64,000 nt of DNA from Flavobacterium caeni. Its GTDB lineage: Bacteria > Bacteroidota > Bacteroidia > Flavobacteriales > Flavobacteriaceae. The stretch covers positions 1 to 64,000 of the forward strand of contig NZ_FMVF01000011.1 of NCBI RefSeq assembly GCF_900101895.1. Reading direction: 5' to 3'. This document shows positions 7,942 through 16,315 of this stretch, one piece after another. Within the stretch, counting starts at the first letter, position 1. Each line of letters starts with the position of its first letter. Under the pieces are notes generated by a model. The model saw only the letters and a program-made list of their open reading frames with translations, made no database searches and was not told the origin of the DNA. The position numbers were made by a program, and so were the translations under genes.

Positions 7942-8811
7942 ATGGCTACCAAGAAAATTGAACGCATCATCCAACCCGCCGGTACGCACTATGTAGGCGA
8001 CGGTTTTAGGGTCCACAACATCATCCCCGGAAGTCAGGGCTTGAGCATGCAACGCATGAGTCCATTCATCATGATGGATTACAACGCACCATTCTACTTT
8101 GCGCCCAGCGACAGCCCGCGCGGTGTAGGCGTGCATCCGCACCGCGGATTCGAAACCGTGACCATTGCCTACAAAGGCAAGGTCGAGCACCATGACAGCA
8201 GTGGCGGCGGCGGGGTCATCAACGAAGGCGACGTGCAATGGATGACCGCCGCATCGGGTGTATTGCACAAGGAATTCCACGAAAAAGAATGGAGCAAGCA
8301 AGGCGGCTTGTTCCAAATGGTACAGCTTTGGGTAAACTTGCCTGCCAAGGACAAAATGTCGACACCCAAATACCAGGGCATTTCCAACGATGCGATCGGC
8401 AAAGTGAACTTGACAAAGGCTCAAGTCGAAGTCATCGCAGGCGCATACCAGGGAACCGATGGCGCGGCCAGCACCTTTACGCCCATCCATTTGCTCAATG
8501 TAAAATTGGAAAAAGACGGACGTGCGCCGTTCAGCTTCCCGGCCCACTACAACACGGCCGCGCTTGTCCTGGAAGGATCGGTGTCGATCGACGGCACAAC
8601 CGTTCCCCAAAACAACTTTGCGCTGTTCGAGAACACAGGCGAAGATTTCACGATCCAAGCCGAAGCCGACGCCGTGGTTTTGGTCCTGAGCGGCGAACCG
8701 ATCAACGAACCCATAGCCGCGCACGGCCCGTTCGTGATGAACACTGAAAAGGAACTTTTGGAAGCGTTCCAGGATTACAACCAAGGAAAATTTGGCCATC
8801 TAGCAGACTAA
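7942..8811 (+). CDS. Pirin family protein
   Basis: A 289-residue bicupin. The N-terminal cupin has the pirin signature GVGVHPHRGFETVT and the metal ligands His65, His67, His109 and Glu111 (GVLHKEFHE). The C-terminal cupin lacks these ligands, as usual. Bacterial pirins are iron proteins; some oxidise quercetin, others modulate enzymes. The downstream acetyltransferase-like gene starts 6 bases after the stop, so the two are probably cotranscribed from the box at 7915. Confidence 0.93.
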   Translation: MATKKIERIIQPAGTHYVGDGFRVHNIIPGSQGLSMQRMSPFIMMDYNAPFYFAPSDSPRGVGVHPHRGFETVTIAYKGKVEHHDSSGGGGVINEGDVQWMTAASGVLHKEFHEKEWSKQGGLFQMVQLWVNLPAKDKMSTPKYQGISNDAIGKVNLTKAQVEVIAGAYQGTDGAASTFTPIHLLNVKLEKDGRAPFSFPAHYNTAALVLEGSVSIDGTTVPQNNFALFENTGEDFTIQAEADAVVLVLSGEPINEPIAAHGPFVMNTEKELLEAFQDYNQGKFGHLAD

Positions 8812-8816
8812 ATACC

Positions 8817-9134
8817 ATGAAACCGGAATTTGAAAACATCCCATTGCAAAAAAACGAGACTTTCAAACGTTTCGAAATAACAGTCGACGGACATCTTGCT
8901 TTTATCAATTATGGCGAGTTCGACCGTCAAATCGCCCTGGTACACACGCAGGCCGCGCCCGAACTCAAAGGTACGGGCGCAGCCACGGCCGTGGTCGAAA
9001 AAACGCTGACATTCATCAAAGAAAACGGAAAGCTGCTGCTGCCCTACTGTCCGTACGTTTTTGCCTATATCAAAAAGCATCCGCAGTGGAAGTCCATCGT
9101 AGATCCCGCATTTGTGGGCTACGCCAACCTTTGA
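8817..9134 (+). CDS. Small GNAT-type N-acetyltransferase (NATD1/YjdJ-like)
   Basis: A 105-residue protein with the short-GNAT pattern: FEITVDGHLAFINY, PELKGTGAATAVVEKTL (acetyl-CoA pyrophosphate loop, G-T-G-A) and LLLPYCPYVFAYIKKHP, which is hallmark for this group. Substrates are generally unknown. Operon partner of pirin (6-base gap). Confidence 0.9.
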   Translation: MKPEFENIPLQKNETFKRFEITVDGHLAFINYGEFDRQIALVHTQAAPELKGTGAATAVVEKTLTFIKENGKLLLPYCPYVFAYIKKHPQWKSIVDPAFVGYANL

Positions 9135-9221
9135 GCATCGGATAATTTGTACCCAGTAAACAGTGCACCACTTTGTCCGTTGTCCAAAAAGTCATAACTT
9201 GGCATCAAATAACTGCATATC

Positions 9222-9701
9222 ATGAAAGCAAATGGTACTACCGTAAAGGAAATCTTGGCCAACGTGCCGCAAGACCGCGTCGAGCCGTTCAACAAACTCC
9301 ACGAGGTCATTCTAAAGAACCTGCCGAAAGGTTTTGAACCTGCCATCAGCTACGGCGGGCTGGGCTACGTGATCCCGCACACGCTTTATCCCGACGGTTA
9401 TCATTGTAAACCAAGCGAACCGCTACCATTTGCCGGGATTGCCTCGCAAAAAAATTCGATCAATTTTTACCACATGGGAATCTACTCCGATCCCGAATTG
9501 CTCGCCTGGTTTGTCAAGGAATATCCGAAACACAGCGCGCAGAAGCTCGATATGGGCAAGAGCTGTATCCGTTTTAAGAAATTCGACGAAATACCGTTCG
9601 ACCTCATCGGCGATTTGATGACGCGCATGAGTGCCGAAAAGTGGATCGATACCTACGAATCGGCGTACAAGAAAAAGCCGAAATCAACCTCCGCGAAGTA
9701 A
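9222..9701 (+). CDS. DUF1801 domain protein
   Basis: A 159-residue cytoplasmic protein resembling the DUF1801/YdhG group: VEPFNKLHEVILKNLPKGFE near the start, then FAGIASQKNSINFYHMGIY and LDMGKSCIRFKKFDEIPFDL. The biochemical role is not established in the family. A TAACTTGG box about 30 bases upstream could be its promoter. The C-terminus is lysine-rich. Confidence 0.88.
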   Translation: MKANGTTVKEILANVPQDRVEPFNKLHEVILKNLPKGFEPAISYGGLGYVIPHTLYPDGYHCKPSEPLPFAGIASQKNSINFYHMGIYSDPELLAWFVKEYPKHSAQKLDMGKSCIRFKKFDEIPFDLIGDLMTRMSAEKWIDTYESAYKKKPKSTSAK

Positions 9702-9788
9702 CATAGAAAGACAGATTGCCGTGTCTTTTAACAACAGGCGCTCTTTCTGATTGTCTTACGATTTTAGAAAAACCAAGGAACGATTCTG

Positions 9789-10292
9789 ATGATCCGTAGC
9801 ATATTACTTATTTTTATCTTGCTACTCGGTTGCGGCGGCCAAGCGCAAACCAAGACAGAACGCGAAGGCGAACCCGCCATCTATTCCGTCACGGACGAAG
9901 ACGCCCAGATGAACGCCGCCATGCAAAAAGCAAAAGAAACCCTTCCAAAATTCACGGAAGCACTACTCGACAACCGGCCCGAGACCCGCAATTTCGCTTT
10001 GAAAAAGGCCTTTGCAACCATCGATGGCGGCAAGGAACACATTTGGATCAGCAACATCACTTTACAAGGAATGCAATTCGTGGGTATAGTAGGCAATGTG
10101 CCGAACAAAATACCATCGTTGGCCCTTGGCGATTCCGTATCGATCGAAAGCGACGAAGTTTCGGATTGGATGTATCTCGAAAATAACGTTTTAGCCGGCG
10201 GATACACGATCCGGTTGTTGTACCAGCGCATGTCGCCTGCCGAACAGGAACATTTCAGCAAGGAAACGTCAATCGTCATCGGGCCGGAATAG
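9789..10292 (+). CDS. DUF2314 (YegJ-like) exported protein
   Basis: A 167-residue protein. Hydrophobic N-terminus ending LLLGCGGQAQ, a probable lipobox (cleavage before Cys15). The rest matches DUF2314: MNAAMQKAKETLPKFTEAL, then HIWISNITLQGMQFVGIVGN. No known reaction. Precedes the TolB-like gene by 44 bases, possibly cotranscribed. Confidence 0.82.
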   Translation: MIRSILLIFILLLGCGGQAQTKTEREGEPAIYSVTDEDAQMNAAMQKAKETLPKFTEALLDNRPETRNFALKKAFATIDGGKEHIWISNITLQGMQFVGIVGNVPNKIPSLALGDSVSIESDEVSDWMYLENNVLAGGYTIRLLYQRMSPAEQEHFSKETSIVIGPE

Positions 10293-10336
10293 ACCATAGT
10301 CGCCGCCCTTGTTTTGTCCACTTAATGCCATTGACC

Positions 10337-11236
10337 ATGAAAGTACAAATTGCAATCGCGGCCGCGCTGTTTTTGGGATCGTGCGCCACCAAAACGGCAA
10401 ATACAAACGATGCCGACCAAACCCTCCTTTTTACGAGCAAACGCCACGGCAACTTCGAGGTCTATTTGACCGATGCCGAAGGAAAAACGTTCAAGCGGCT
10501 CACCGAAAACCCAAAGACAGACTACGCGCTGGGTTGGGCGCCCAACGGCCAACACGTACTGTTGTATTCGGATCGCACCGGTAATGAGGAACTTTGGCAG
10601 ATCGACGAAAGCGGATCGAACGCCGTAAATCTGACCAATGCGGCTTCCAACGAACGCCAAGCCGCCTATGCACCAAACGGCAAGTCGATTGTATTTGTGT
10701 CGGATCGCGACAACACCACCACCGATCTCTATCTGATGGACGCCGACGGTGCCAATGTGCGGCGTTTGACCCAATACAAAAACTATTGCGAGAGCCCTAC
10801 TTGGACCAAGCATGGAAAGCAGGTGATTTTCACGATGGAAGTAACTGATCCGACGACCAACAAGGCCAACGGCGAATTGTTCCAGATCGACCGGGATGGA
10901 AAGAACCTCAAACAACTGACCCATCGCGAGGGTTTCGATTCGGGCGCGTCGGTGTCGCCCGACGGCAAGAAGATCGCGTTCTATGGTAAATCAGACAAAG
11001 GATCGATGGATATTTTTGTGATGGATGCCAATGGGCAAAACATCGTCAACCTCACCGACGACGCGGCCGAAGATTATTCGCCTTGTTGGTCGACCGACGG
11101 GCGTTGGATTTACATGACATCGGGAGACCATACCAATTACGACATCTGGAAAATAGCGGTCGCTTCGAGACAAAAAATCCGCGTCACCACCCAAGCAGGA
11201 CGCGACGAAACACCACACTGCCGCCCGCGCCAGTGA
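10337..11236 (+). CDS. TolB-like beta-propeller lipoprotein (PD40 repeats)
   Basis: A 299-residue protein from MKVQIAIAAALFLGSC; the internal ATG at 10337 is preferred over 10325 because it starts the lipoprotein signal directly. At least five PD40-type blades follow, with the recurring pattern (D/N)G-x-N-x-x-x-L-T and W(S/A)PDG/WTKHGK/WSTDGR (e.g. YAPNGKSIVFVSDRD, VSPDGKKIAF). Such propellers are interaction platforms in the periplasm or on the outer membrane. Not the tolB of a Tol-Pal operon by context. The partner is unknown. Confidence 0.82.
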   Translation: MKVQIAIAAALFLGSCATKTANTNDADQTLLFTSKRHGNFEVYLTDAEGKTFKRLTENPKTDYALGWAPNGQHVLLYSDRTGNEELWQIDESGSNAVNLTNAASNERQAAYAPNGKSIVFVSDRDNTTTDLYLMDADGANVRRLTQYKNYCESPTWTKHGKQVIFTMEVTDPTTNKANGELFQIDRDGKNLKQLTHREGFDSGASVSPDGKKIAFYGKSDKGSMDIFVMDANGQNIVNLTDDAAEDYSPCWSTDGRWIYMTSGDHTNYDIWKIAVASRQKIRVTTQAGRDETPHCRPRQ

Positions 11237-11293
11237 CAATCCTACGGAATAGAAAAAGTCTTTCAATTGTAGGTGTTCGATAATTTTTATTCG

Positions 11294-11339
11294 AAAAACA
11301 ATTTATATTTATTGTTTTTCAATAAATTTTATATATTTG
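11294..11339 (+). promoter_or_regulatory. Operator palindrome plus -7 box upstream of DUF2975-XRE pair
   Basis: AAAAACAAT-N8-ATTGTTTTT (11294-11319) is a perfect palindrome. TATATTTG (11332-11339) is a good -7 box 26 bases before the DUF2975 start. The palindrome covers the -33 region, so it is a natural operator for the XRE regulator encoded by the second gene. Binding is inferred. Confidence 0.6.
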
Positions 11340-11364
11340 TACCGAACATTTAAATTCATCCATC

Positions 11365-11916
11365 ATGAAAATTACAATTGAATCCAAACACATTCTTTTG
11401 GTCCTGCACATCATTTCTTGGATCCTCTTTATCGGATTGTGCATCGAAGCATGCGGGTTCCTGGTTGGTATCGTGCTTACCTTCTACATTCCGTTAGAAG
11501 CGACCTACATGCACCACCAGGTTGATCTTTCCGGTTTATACCAGTTCGACCGTGGCTATTTTTACGTACAAACGGGGTTTATCAGCGGGGTGGCCATCAT
11601 GCGCGCATTGCTGTTCTATTTGATCGTCAGGATTTTGTACGACAGAAAAGTAAACCTGGACCAACCTTTCAGCCCAGACATGGCGCGGTTTATAAGCAAG
11701 GTAGGTTATCTGTCATTGTTCATCGCCTTGTTCTCGGGTTGGGGCGCACAATACAGCGCAGGATTTGCGGGTCTTGGGGTACCGATGCCCGACCTGGAAC
11801 TCCAACGTTTGGGCGGTTCCGATGTGTGGGCGTTCATGGGTGTGACATTGTTGGTAATCGCCCAACTTTTTAAGCGGGGTATCGAGATGCAGGCCGAAAA
11901 CGAATTGACCATCTGA
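11365..11916 (+). CDS. DUF2975 membrane protein
   Basis: A 183-residue protein with four predicted membrane helices (around residues 10-40, 72-90, 113-130 and 152-170), the layout of DUF2975. These proteins are almost always encoded next to a small XRE regulator, as here (3-base gap to the next gene). A sensing or membrane-stress role has been suggested but not shown. Probably controlled by its own partner through the palindrome at 11294. Confidence 0.85.
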   Translation: MKITIESKHILLVLHIISWILFIGLCIEACGFLVGIVLTFYIPLEATYMHHQVDLSGLYQFDRGYFYVQTGFISGVAIMRALLFYLIVRILYDRKVNLDQPFSPDMARFISKVGYLSLFIALFSGWGAQYSAGFAGLGVPMPDLELQRLGGSDVWAFMGVTLLVIAQLFKRGIEMQAENELTI

Positions 11917-11919
11917 ACC

Positions 11920-12132
11920 ATGCCGATCATCGTAAACCTAGACGTCATGATGGCCAAGCGCAAAATGTCGCTCAACGAGCTGTCTGAAAAAGTAGATTTG
12001 ACGTTGTCGAATCTATCGATCCTGAAAACCGGCAAAGCCAAAGCGGTTCGCTTTTCTACACTAGAAGCAATCTGCAAGGTGTTGGATTGCCAGCCCGGTG
12101 ACATACTCGAATACACCGACGGACAGCCCTAG
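11920..12132 (+). CDS. XRE-type (YozG-like) transcription regulator
   Basis: Seventy residues forming a single Cro/C1 helix-turn-helix: MMAKRKMSLNELSEKVDLTL, NLSILKTGKAKAVRFSTLEA, ICKVLDCQPGDILEY. Typical partner of DUF2975 proteins; expected to dimerise and bind the AAAAACAAT/ATTGTTTTT palindrome upstream of the pair. Cotranscribed with DUF2975 (3 bases apart). Confidence 0.92.
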   Translation: MPIIVNLDVMMAKRKMSLNELSEKVDLTLSNLSILKTGKAKAVRFSTLEAICKVLDCQPGDILEYTDGQP

Positions 12133-12180
12133 CCGACATTATTCGGGAATTGCTTATCTTCGGTTGACAAATATGTACAG

Positions 12181-12645
12181 ATGAAAAAATCCAAAGCCCT
12201 GGCCGATCGCCTGCGCGAAGTCATCCTAAACGGTACCTGGATCGCCAACACCAATTTCAAGCACCAGCTTACGGGTACCGACTGGCAGACCGCGACCCGA
12301 TCGATCGCCAATTTGAACTCGATGGCTGTATTGGCGCAACACATCGACTATTATATCGCCGGAATCAACAATGTTTTTAAGGGAGGGACGCTGGACATCA
12401 GCGACAGATACAGTTTCGATTTTGCGCCGATCACCAGCCAACAGCAATGGGAATCGGTCCTTGAAAAATTCTGGAAAGACGCCGAGGAATTCGCGGCACT
12501 GGTCGAAAAAATAGACGACGAACAACTTGAGCAAGCGTTCGTCGATGTGAAATACGGAACTTTTTTGCGAAACATAGACGGGATGATCGAACACGCCTAC
12601 TACCATTTGGGACAAGTCGTGTTGATCAAAAAAATGCTGGGCTGA
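12181..12645 (+). CDS. DinB-like / DUF1572-type four-helix protein
   Basis: A 154-residue predicted four-helix bundle of the DinB superfamily. The metal-type histidines are visible: LAQHIDYYIAG around residue 59 and EHAYYHLGQVVLIKKM near the C-terminus. Such proteins bind a divalent metal; some act as thiol transferases, most are uncharacterised. A TATCTTCG box lies about 20 bases upstream. Convergent with the next gene (one base apart). Confidence 0.82.
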   Translation: MKKSKALADRLREVILNGTWIANTNFKHQLTGTDWQTATRSIANLNSMAVLAQHIDYYIAGINNVFKGGTLDISDRYSFDFAPITSQQQWESVLEKFWKDAEEFAALVEKIDDEQLEQAFVDVKYGTFLRNIDGMIEHAYYHLGQVVLIKKMLG

Positions 12646-12646
12646 A

Positions 12647-13327
12647 TTACTTGCTCCTGGCTTCGTACTGCGCGATCAATTCGTTGCCCTTTTGGGTTTG
12701 ACCGAGCTCTACCAATGATTTCCCGTATCTAAAATAATACTCCGGAGCCAAATCGGGAACCAACACGAACAGCTCCGCATACCATTTGGCCGACGCTTGG
12801 TAGTTTCCGTTGAAATACCTTTCGTCGGCTACTTTTTTGATCAAATCTACCGAGCGGTAACCTTTTTCCAAAACGCGCTCATAAGTACCCACCAAATCGA
12901 TGTAGATGGTTTTGGGCGCGGCTTTTTTGGTCAGGAAAGCGGGCTTGGCAGGCTCGAATGAAAAAGGTTTGCGATCGACTGGGTTCATGATGGCGACACT
13001 GCTGACGGCCACCTTTACTTTGGCTTTTCCATACTTGGGTGTGACCACACGGCTGTTGTTGTCGCCCATTTCCTTGGTGCTGATCAAACTCGCATCGGAT
13101 ACATTGTACGTGGTAATGCTGCCGCCAAAATTCATATTGATTTTTTCGACGACATGGTACGAAACCACTACCAGATCATCATGGATCAGGTTGTTGCTCA
13201 TGTTATCGGCCATCAACTGTGCGTTGCCGAACTGGTCGTTCACGTTGAAAATATCTGCGGATTGCGCAAAACTTCCCATCGAAACGGCAGTGGCCCATAC
13301 TGCGAAAAGTAGTTTAAATTGTTTCAT
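12647..13327 (-). CDS. Exported TPR-containing protein, OmpA/MotB N-terminal-like
   Basis: A 226-residue protein with a signal peptide (MKQFKLLFAV ... GSFAQ). The last 70 residues (VADERYFNGNYQASAKWYAE, then PEYYFRYGKSLVELGQ) are the TPR pair found at the N-terminus of flavobacterial OmpA/MotB-like envelope proteins; here no OmpA peptidoglycan-binding domain follows. It could be a stand-alone adaptor or a shortened relative. The role is not known. Confidence 0.65.
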   Translation of the reverse strand: MKQFKLLFAVWATAVSMGSFAQSADIFNVNDQFGNAQLMADNMSNNLIHDDLVVVSYHVVEKINMNFGGSITTYNVSDASLISTKEMGDNNSRVVTPKYGKAKVKVAVSSVAIMNPVDRKPFSFEPAKPAFLTKKAAPKTIYIDLVGTYERVLEKGYRSVDLIKKVADERYFNGNYQASAKWYAELFVLVPDLAPEYYFRYGKSLVELGQTQKGNELIAQYEARSK

Positions 13328-13643
13328 GATCTCCGGATTTTTAAGTTGTTTTAATCATCTCAAATCCACTCTGCTAAGGTACGCACACCAAGGCGCTTAG
13401 TCATATTTTCCCTACGAAACGACAACAATAGTCGTTAAACTGCAATACTGGCCGAATCGTCGAAATTTGAACCGAAAAAACATGCATTTCGTCGATAGAT
13501 AAAACGATGCATTTCGTCGATAAAGTGTTTATTGGCAACGGTTAGCGCGTGAAACTTTCGTCGAATCGTCGTCAAAGAATTAAAATCGCGAACAACTTAA
13601 AAAATCTGTACCTTAGTGTCTGGAGAAAACCATCTAACAATCC
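13328..13643. other. 316-base gap with a 16-bp direct repeat
   Basis: No gene seen. ATGCATTTCGTCGATA occurs twice, at 13482-13497 and 13507-13522 (25 bases apart), and CGTCGAAA-like motifs lie around it. TACCTTAG near 13608 may be the -7 box of the DUF4256 gene. Confidence 0.5.
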
Positions 13644-14204
13644 ATGGCAAAAAAGACCCTATCAACTGACCAACAGCAATCTCTTTTGGCGGTGTTGCAA
13701 CAACGTTTCGAAAAAAACCGGGCAAGGCATAAAGGCATCTTATGGGCCGATGTCCTGGCCAAACTCGAAAAACAACCAAACAAACTCTACGCCCTTGACC
13801 TGATGGAAGAAACCGAAGGGGAACCCGATGTAGTAGGTACCGATCCGACTACGGGCGAATTTTTATTTGTCGATTGCGCGCCCGAAAGCCCCAAAGGCCG
13901 CCGCAGCATTTGCTACGACATGGCCGCGCTCGAATCGCGCAAAGAACACAAACCCAAACACAGCGCAGTGGGCATGGCCGAAGAAATGGGCATTGCGCTC
14001 TTAACCGAAGCGCAATACCGCCACCTGCAACAGTTGGGTGCGTTCGACCTCAAGACTTCGAGTTGGATCGATACGCCCGATGCCATCCGAAAATTGGGCG
14101 GCGCTTTGTTTTGCGACCGCCGATTCGACCATGTATTTACGTACCACAATGGCGCCGAATCTTACTATGCGGCCCGTGGTTTTCGCGGGTTGGTGAAGGT
14201 CTAG
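13644..14204 (+). CDS. DUF4256 domain protein
   Basis: A 186-residue cytoplasmic protein matching DUF4256: LLAVLQQRFEKNRARHKGI near the start, LYALDLMEETEGEPDVVG, FVDCAPESPKGRRSICYDMA and SWIDTPDAIRKLGGALFCDR. Function unknown across the family. Followed 7 bases later by a DUF2809 gene, so a two-gene operon is likely. Confidence 0.9.
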   Translation: MAKKTLSTDQQQSLLAVLQQRFEKNRARHKGILWADVLAKLEKQPNKLYALDLMEETEGEPDVVGTDPTTGEFLFVDCAPESPKGRRSICYDMAALESRKEHKPKHSAVGMAEEMGIALLTEAQYRHLQQLGAFDLKTSSWIDTPDAIRKLGGALFCDRRFDHVFTYHNGAESYYAARGFRGLVKV

Positions 14205-14211
14205 GTAAACC

Positions 14212-14601
14212 ATGCTGGTTTTCAACAAAACCTACTTGTTACTGGCTATCCTTGTGTTTGCGATCGAGGTATCTATAGCTGTATTTGTACACGACGGGTT
14301 TGTCAGGCCCTACGTGGGCGATGTATTGGTCGTGGTTTTGCTGTACTGTCTGCTCAAATCGTTTGTTTCGATACCGGTGTTTCGGGCTTGTATCATCGTG
14401 CTGTTTGTTGCGTTCGCGATTGAAGCGGCGCAGGCTGTCAACCTCGTCCATCGGCTTGGAATCGGGCATCATCCGATCGCACGAACGGTGCTCGGCACCT
14501 CTTTTTCATGGGCCGATTTGGTTTGTTATACCATAGGACTCGCGGGGGTTTATGAAGCGGAACTATTCTTAAGACGCGGAAACCTCAAAGACCTTCGCTA
14601 A
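14212..14601 (+). CDS. DUF2809 membrane protein
   Basis: A 129-residue protein with four membrane helices; FVRPYVGDVLVVVLLYCLLK is the hallmark DUF2809 segment, followed by GTSFSWADLVCYTIG near the end. No function is known. Cotranscribed with DUF4256 (7-base gap). Confidence 0.85.
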   Translation: MLVFNKTYLLLAILVFAIEVSIAVFVHDGFVRPYVGDVLVVVLLYCLLKSFVSIPVFRACIIVLFVAFAIEAAQAVNLVHRLGIGHHPIARTVLGTSFSWADLVCYTIGLAGVYEAELFLRRGNLKDLR

Positions 14602-14612
14602 CCAACAAATGA

Positions 14613-14780
14613 AACAGCGCAACGGTAGTAATCCAAGCCAGCTCCGAAGCCGCGGCGCTCAAACTCAAACAGCGCGAACTCTCGCCGCTTTATGTCGAGT
14701 ACATCAAGGCCGGCAGGTGGAACGGCGAACTGCCGCATACGACGTTGGGGAATGCGACGCCCATGATCAACCTCAAATAG
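14613..14780 (+). pseudogene. C-terminal remnant of an SPFH/prohibitin-family gene
   Basis: No start codon, but one frame reads VVIQASSEAAALKLKQREL, then VEYIKAGRWNGELPHTTLGN and ends PMINLK-stop. This matches the last 50 residues of bacterial prohibitin-like proteins (helix with the AEAxALxxK pattern, then the KWNGxLPxxxxGxxTPxIN end). A stop in frame at 14610 bounds it on the left. The rest of the gene is absent, replaced by DUF2809. Confidence 0.65.
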
Positions 14781-14828
14781 ATTTTGGTTCGTCATTATTT
14801 TGTAGATTTGGTTTTCTGATCTACAATT

Positions 14829-15689
14829 ATGTCACTTCGTAAATTTATGGTATTGCTGGGGCTGATGTTCCCTGTTTTGGTATTTCCGCAAACCGCCGAA
14901 AGCAAGCCGCTGGTGTTTGGTGTCACCCAAAAAATACAATCGGCGCATCTAGGGGAAACGCGTACGATCAACATTTATCTTCCCGAAGACTACAACCCAA
15001 AGGACACCCTCACCTATTCGGTGATCTACATTCCCGACGGCGGCGTCGAGGAGGATTTCTTTCATTTGGCCGGTATCGTTCGGTACAATACGCAACCATG
15101 GATCGCTCGGTTCCCGAGATCGATTGTCGTGGGAATCGAAAATACCAACCGCAAACGCGACTTTACGCATACCGTGGACAATCTCGACTTTGTAGAAAAA
15201 GTGGGGTTCAAGAAGTCACAGTTTCCCGCATACGGCGGATCCGAAAAATACATCGCTTTTCTCGAAAAAGAACTACTGCCCTACATTCGGGCGCAGTACA
15301 AAGGAAATGCCCATGCGACGCTGATCGGCGAATCGATGGCGGGACTACTCGCCACCGAAATTCTGTTCAAACACCGCGACTTGTTCGACCAATACATTAT
15401 CATCGCACCGAGTTTGTGGTGGGGCGATCGTGCCTTGCTGCAACAAGCCCCGCAATGGTTAAAGTCGGGCGATGGCAGGACAAAAGTGTACGTGGCCGCG
15501 TGCAACAAAGACGAAGACCAAGGCATGTATGACGTGGCCGTCGCCTTAAAAGAAACGCTGCAAAAAAACGGGACGGGGTTCGGCATCTACTTCGACTATT
15601 TGCCCGACGAAATCCATTCTACCGTAATCCATCAGGCGGTATACAACGCCTTCCGTGCGTTCTACCCCAAAACGATTTATCAAAAATGA
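14829..15689 (+). CDS. Exported esterase family protein (alpha/beta hydrolase)
   Basis: A 286-residue protein with a signal peptide (KFMVLLGLMFPVLVFPQ). Esterase D/Fes-like fold: RTINIYLPEDYNP, IYIPDGG and nucleophile Ser169 in GESMAG; the C-terminal His is in EIHSTVIHQA. Relative of the protein at 5586 but without the added carbohydrate-binding domain. Probably periplasmic; substrate unknown. The next gene overlaps its stop by 4 bases (ATGA). Confidence 0.85.
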   Translation: MSLRKFMVLLGLMFPVLVFPQTAESKPLVFGVTQKIQSAHLGETRTINIYLPEDYNPKDTLTYSVIYIPDGGVEEDFFHLAGIVRYNTQPWIARFPRSIVVGIENTNRKRDFTHTVDNLDFVEKVGFKKSQFPAYGGSEKYIAFLEKELLPYIRAQYKGNAHATLIGESMAGLLATEILFKHRDLFDQYIIIAPSLWWGDRALLQQAPQWLKSGDGRTKVYVAACNKDEDQGMYDVAVALKETLQKNGTGFGIYFDYLPDEIHSTVIHQAVYNAFRAFYPKTIYQK

Positions 15690-16315
15690 GTTCCCGCCAT
15701 ACGCCAAACACCGTCGCGATTTTCGACAAGCTGGCCCATCGGTACCAAGAAAAGTATGCCGATGTGCGCCGATACGAACACGGGCTGAACCTATTTTGTG
15801 ATGGGCTGCCTCCGTCTGCTTCGGTACTCGAACTGGCCTGCGGACCAGGCAACGTGACGCGTTACCTGCTCGACCTACGTCCTGATTTGCGCATCGACGC
15901 CACCGATTTGGCGCCCAACATGATCGCCATTGGAAAAACAGTCGCACCCGAAGCACGCTTCGAAATCATCGATTGTAGATTGGCGGTCAAAACCGGTCGG
16001 GTGTTCGACGCGGTCGTGGCAGCATTTTGCCTGCCCTATCTCGACCAGACCGAAGTCAAGGCACTCTTTGCCGATGTGGCCAGGACCTTACCCAAGGGCG
16101 GTATATTTTATGTCAGCACAATGGAAGACGATTACAGCCAATCGGGTTTTGAAGCGGGAAGTTCAGGCGATTTGGTGTACATGCACTACCACACGGGCAT
16201 CTTTTTGACCGACGCGCTCGCGGGTTGTGGACTATCGGTCGTTTTCGAGCAGCGATTGCCTTTCGAGACGCCCAAACCGGGAACAGACCTGATCCTAATC
16301 GCCAGGAAAAACTAG
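15686..16315 (+). CDS. Class I SAM-dependent methyltransferase
   Basis: A 209-residue methyltransferase. Motif I is VLELACGPGNVTRYLL, the acidic loop is IDATDLAPNMI, and post-motifs are FDAVVAAFCLPYL and LPKGGIFYVSTMED. The substrate is not readable from the sequence. Translationally coupled to the esterase (ATGA overlap). Its last 4 bases overlap the end of the convergent nhaA gene. Confidence 0.9.
   Translation: MSSRHTPNTVAIFDKLAHRYQEKYADVRRYEHGLNLFCDGLPPSASVLELACGPGNVTRYLLDLRPDLRIDATDLAPNMIAIGKTVAPEARFEIIDCRLAVKTGRVFDAVVAAFCLPYLDQTEVKALFADVARTLPKGGIFYVSTMEDDYSQSGFEAGSSGDLVYMHYHTGIFLTDALAGCGLSVVFEQRLPFETPKPGTDLILIARKN

Noticed and set aside
7924-8799. Minus-strand ORF of 291 codons
   Set aside because: Antisense to pirin, whose motifs are clear.
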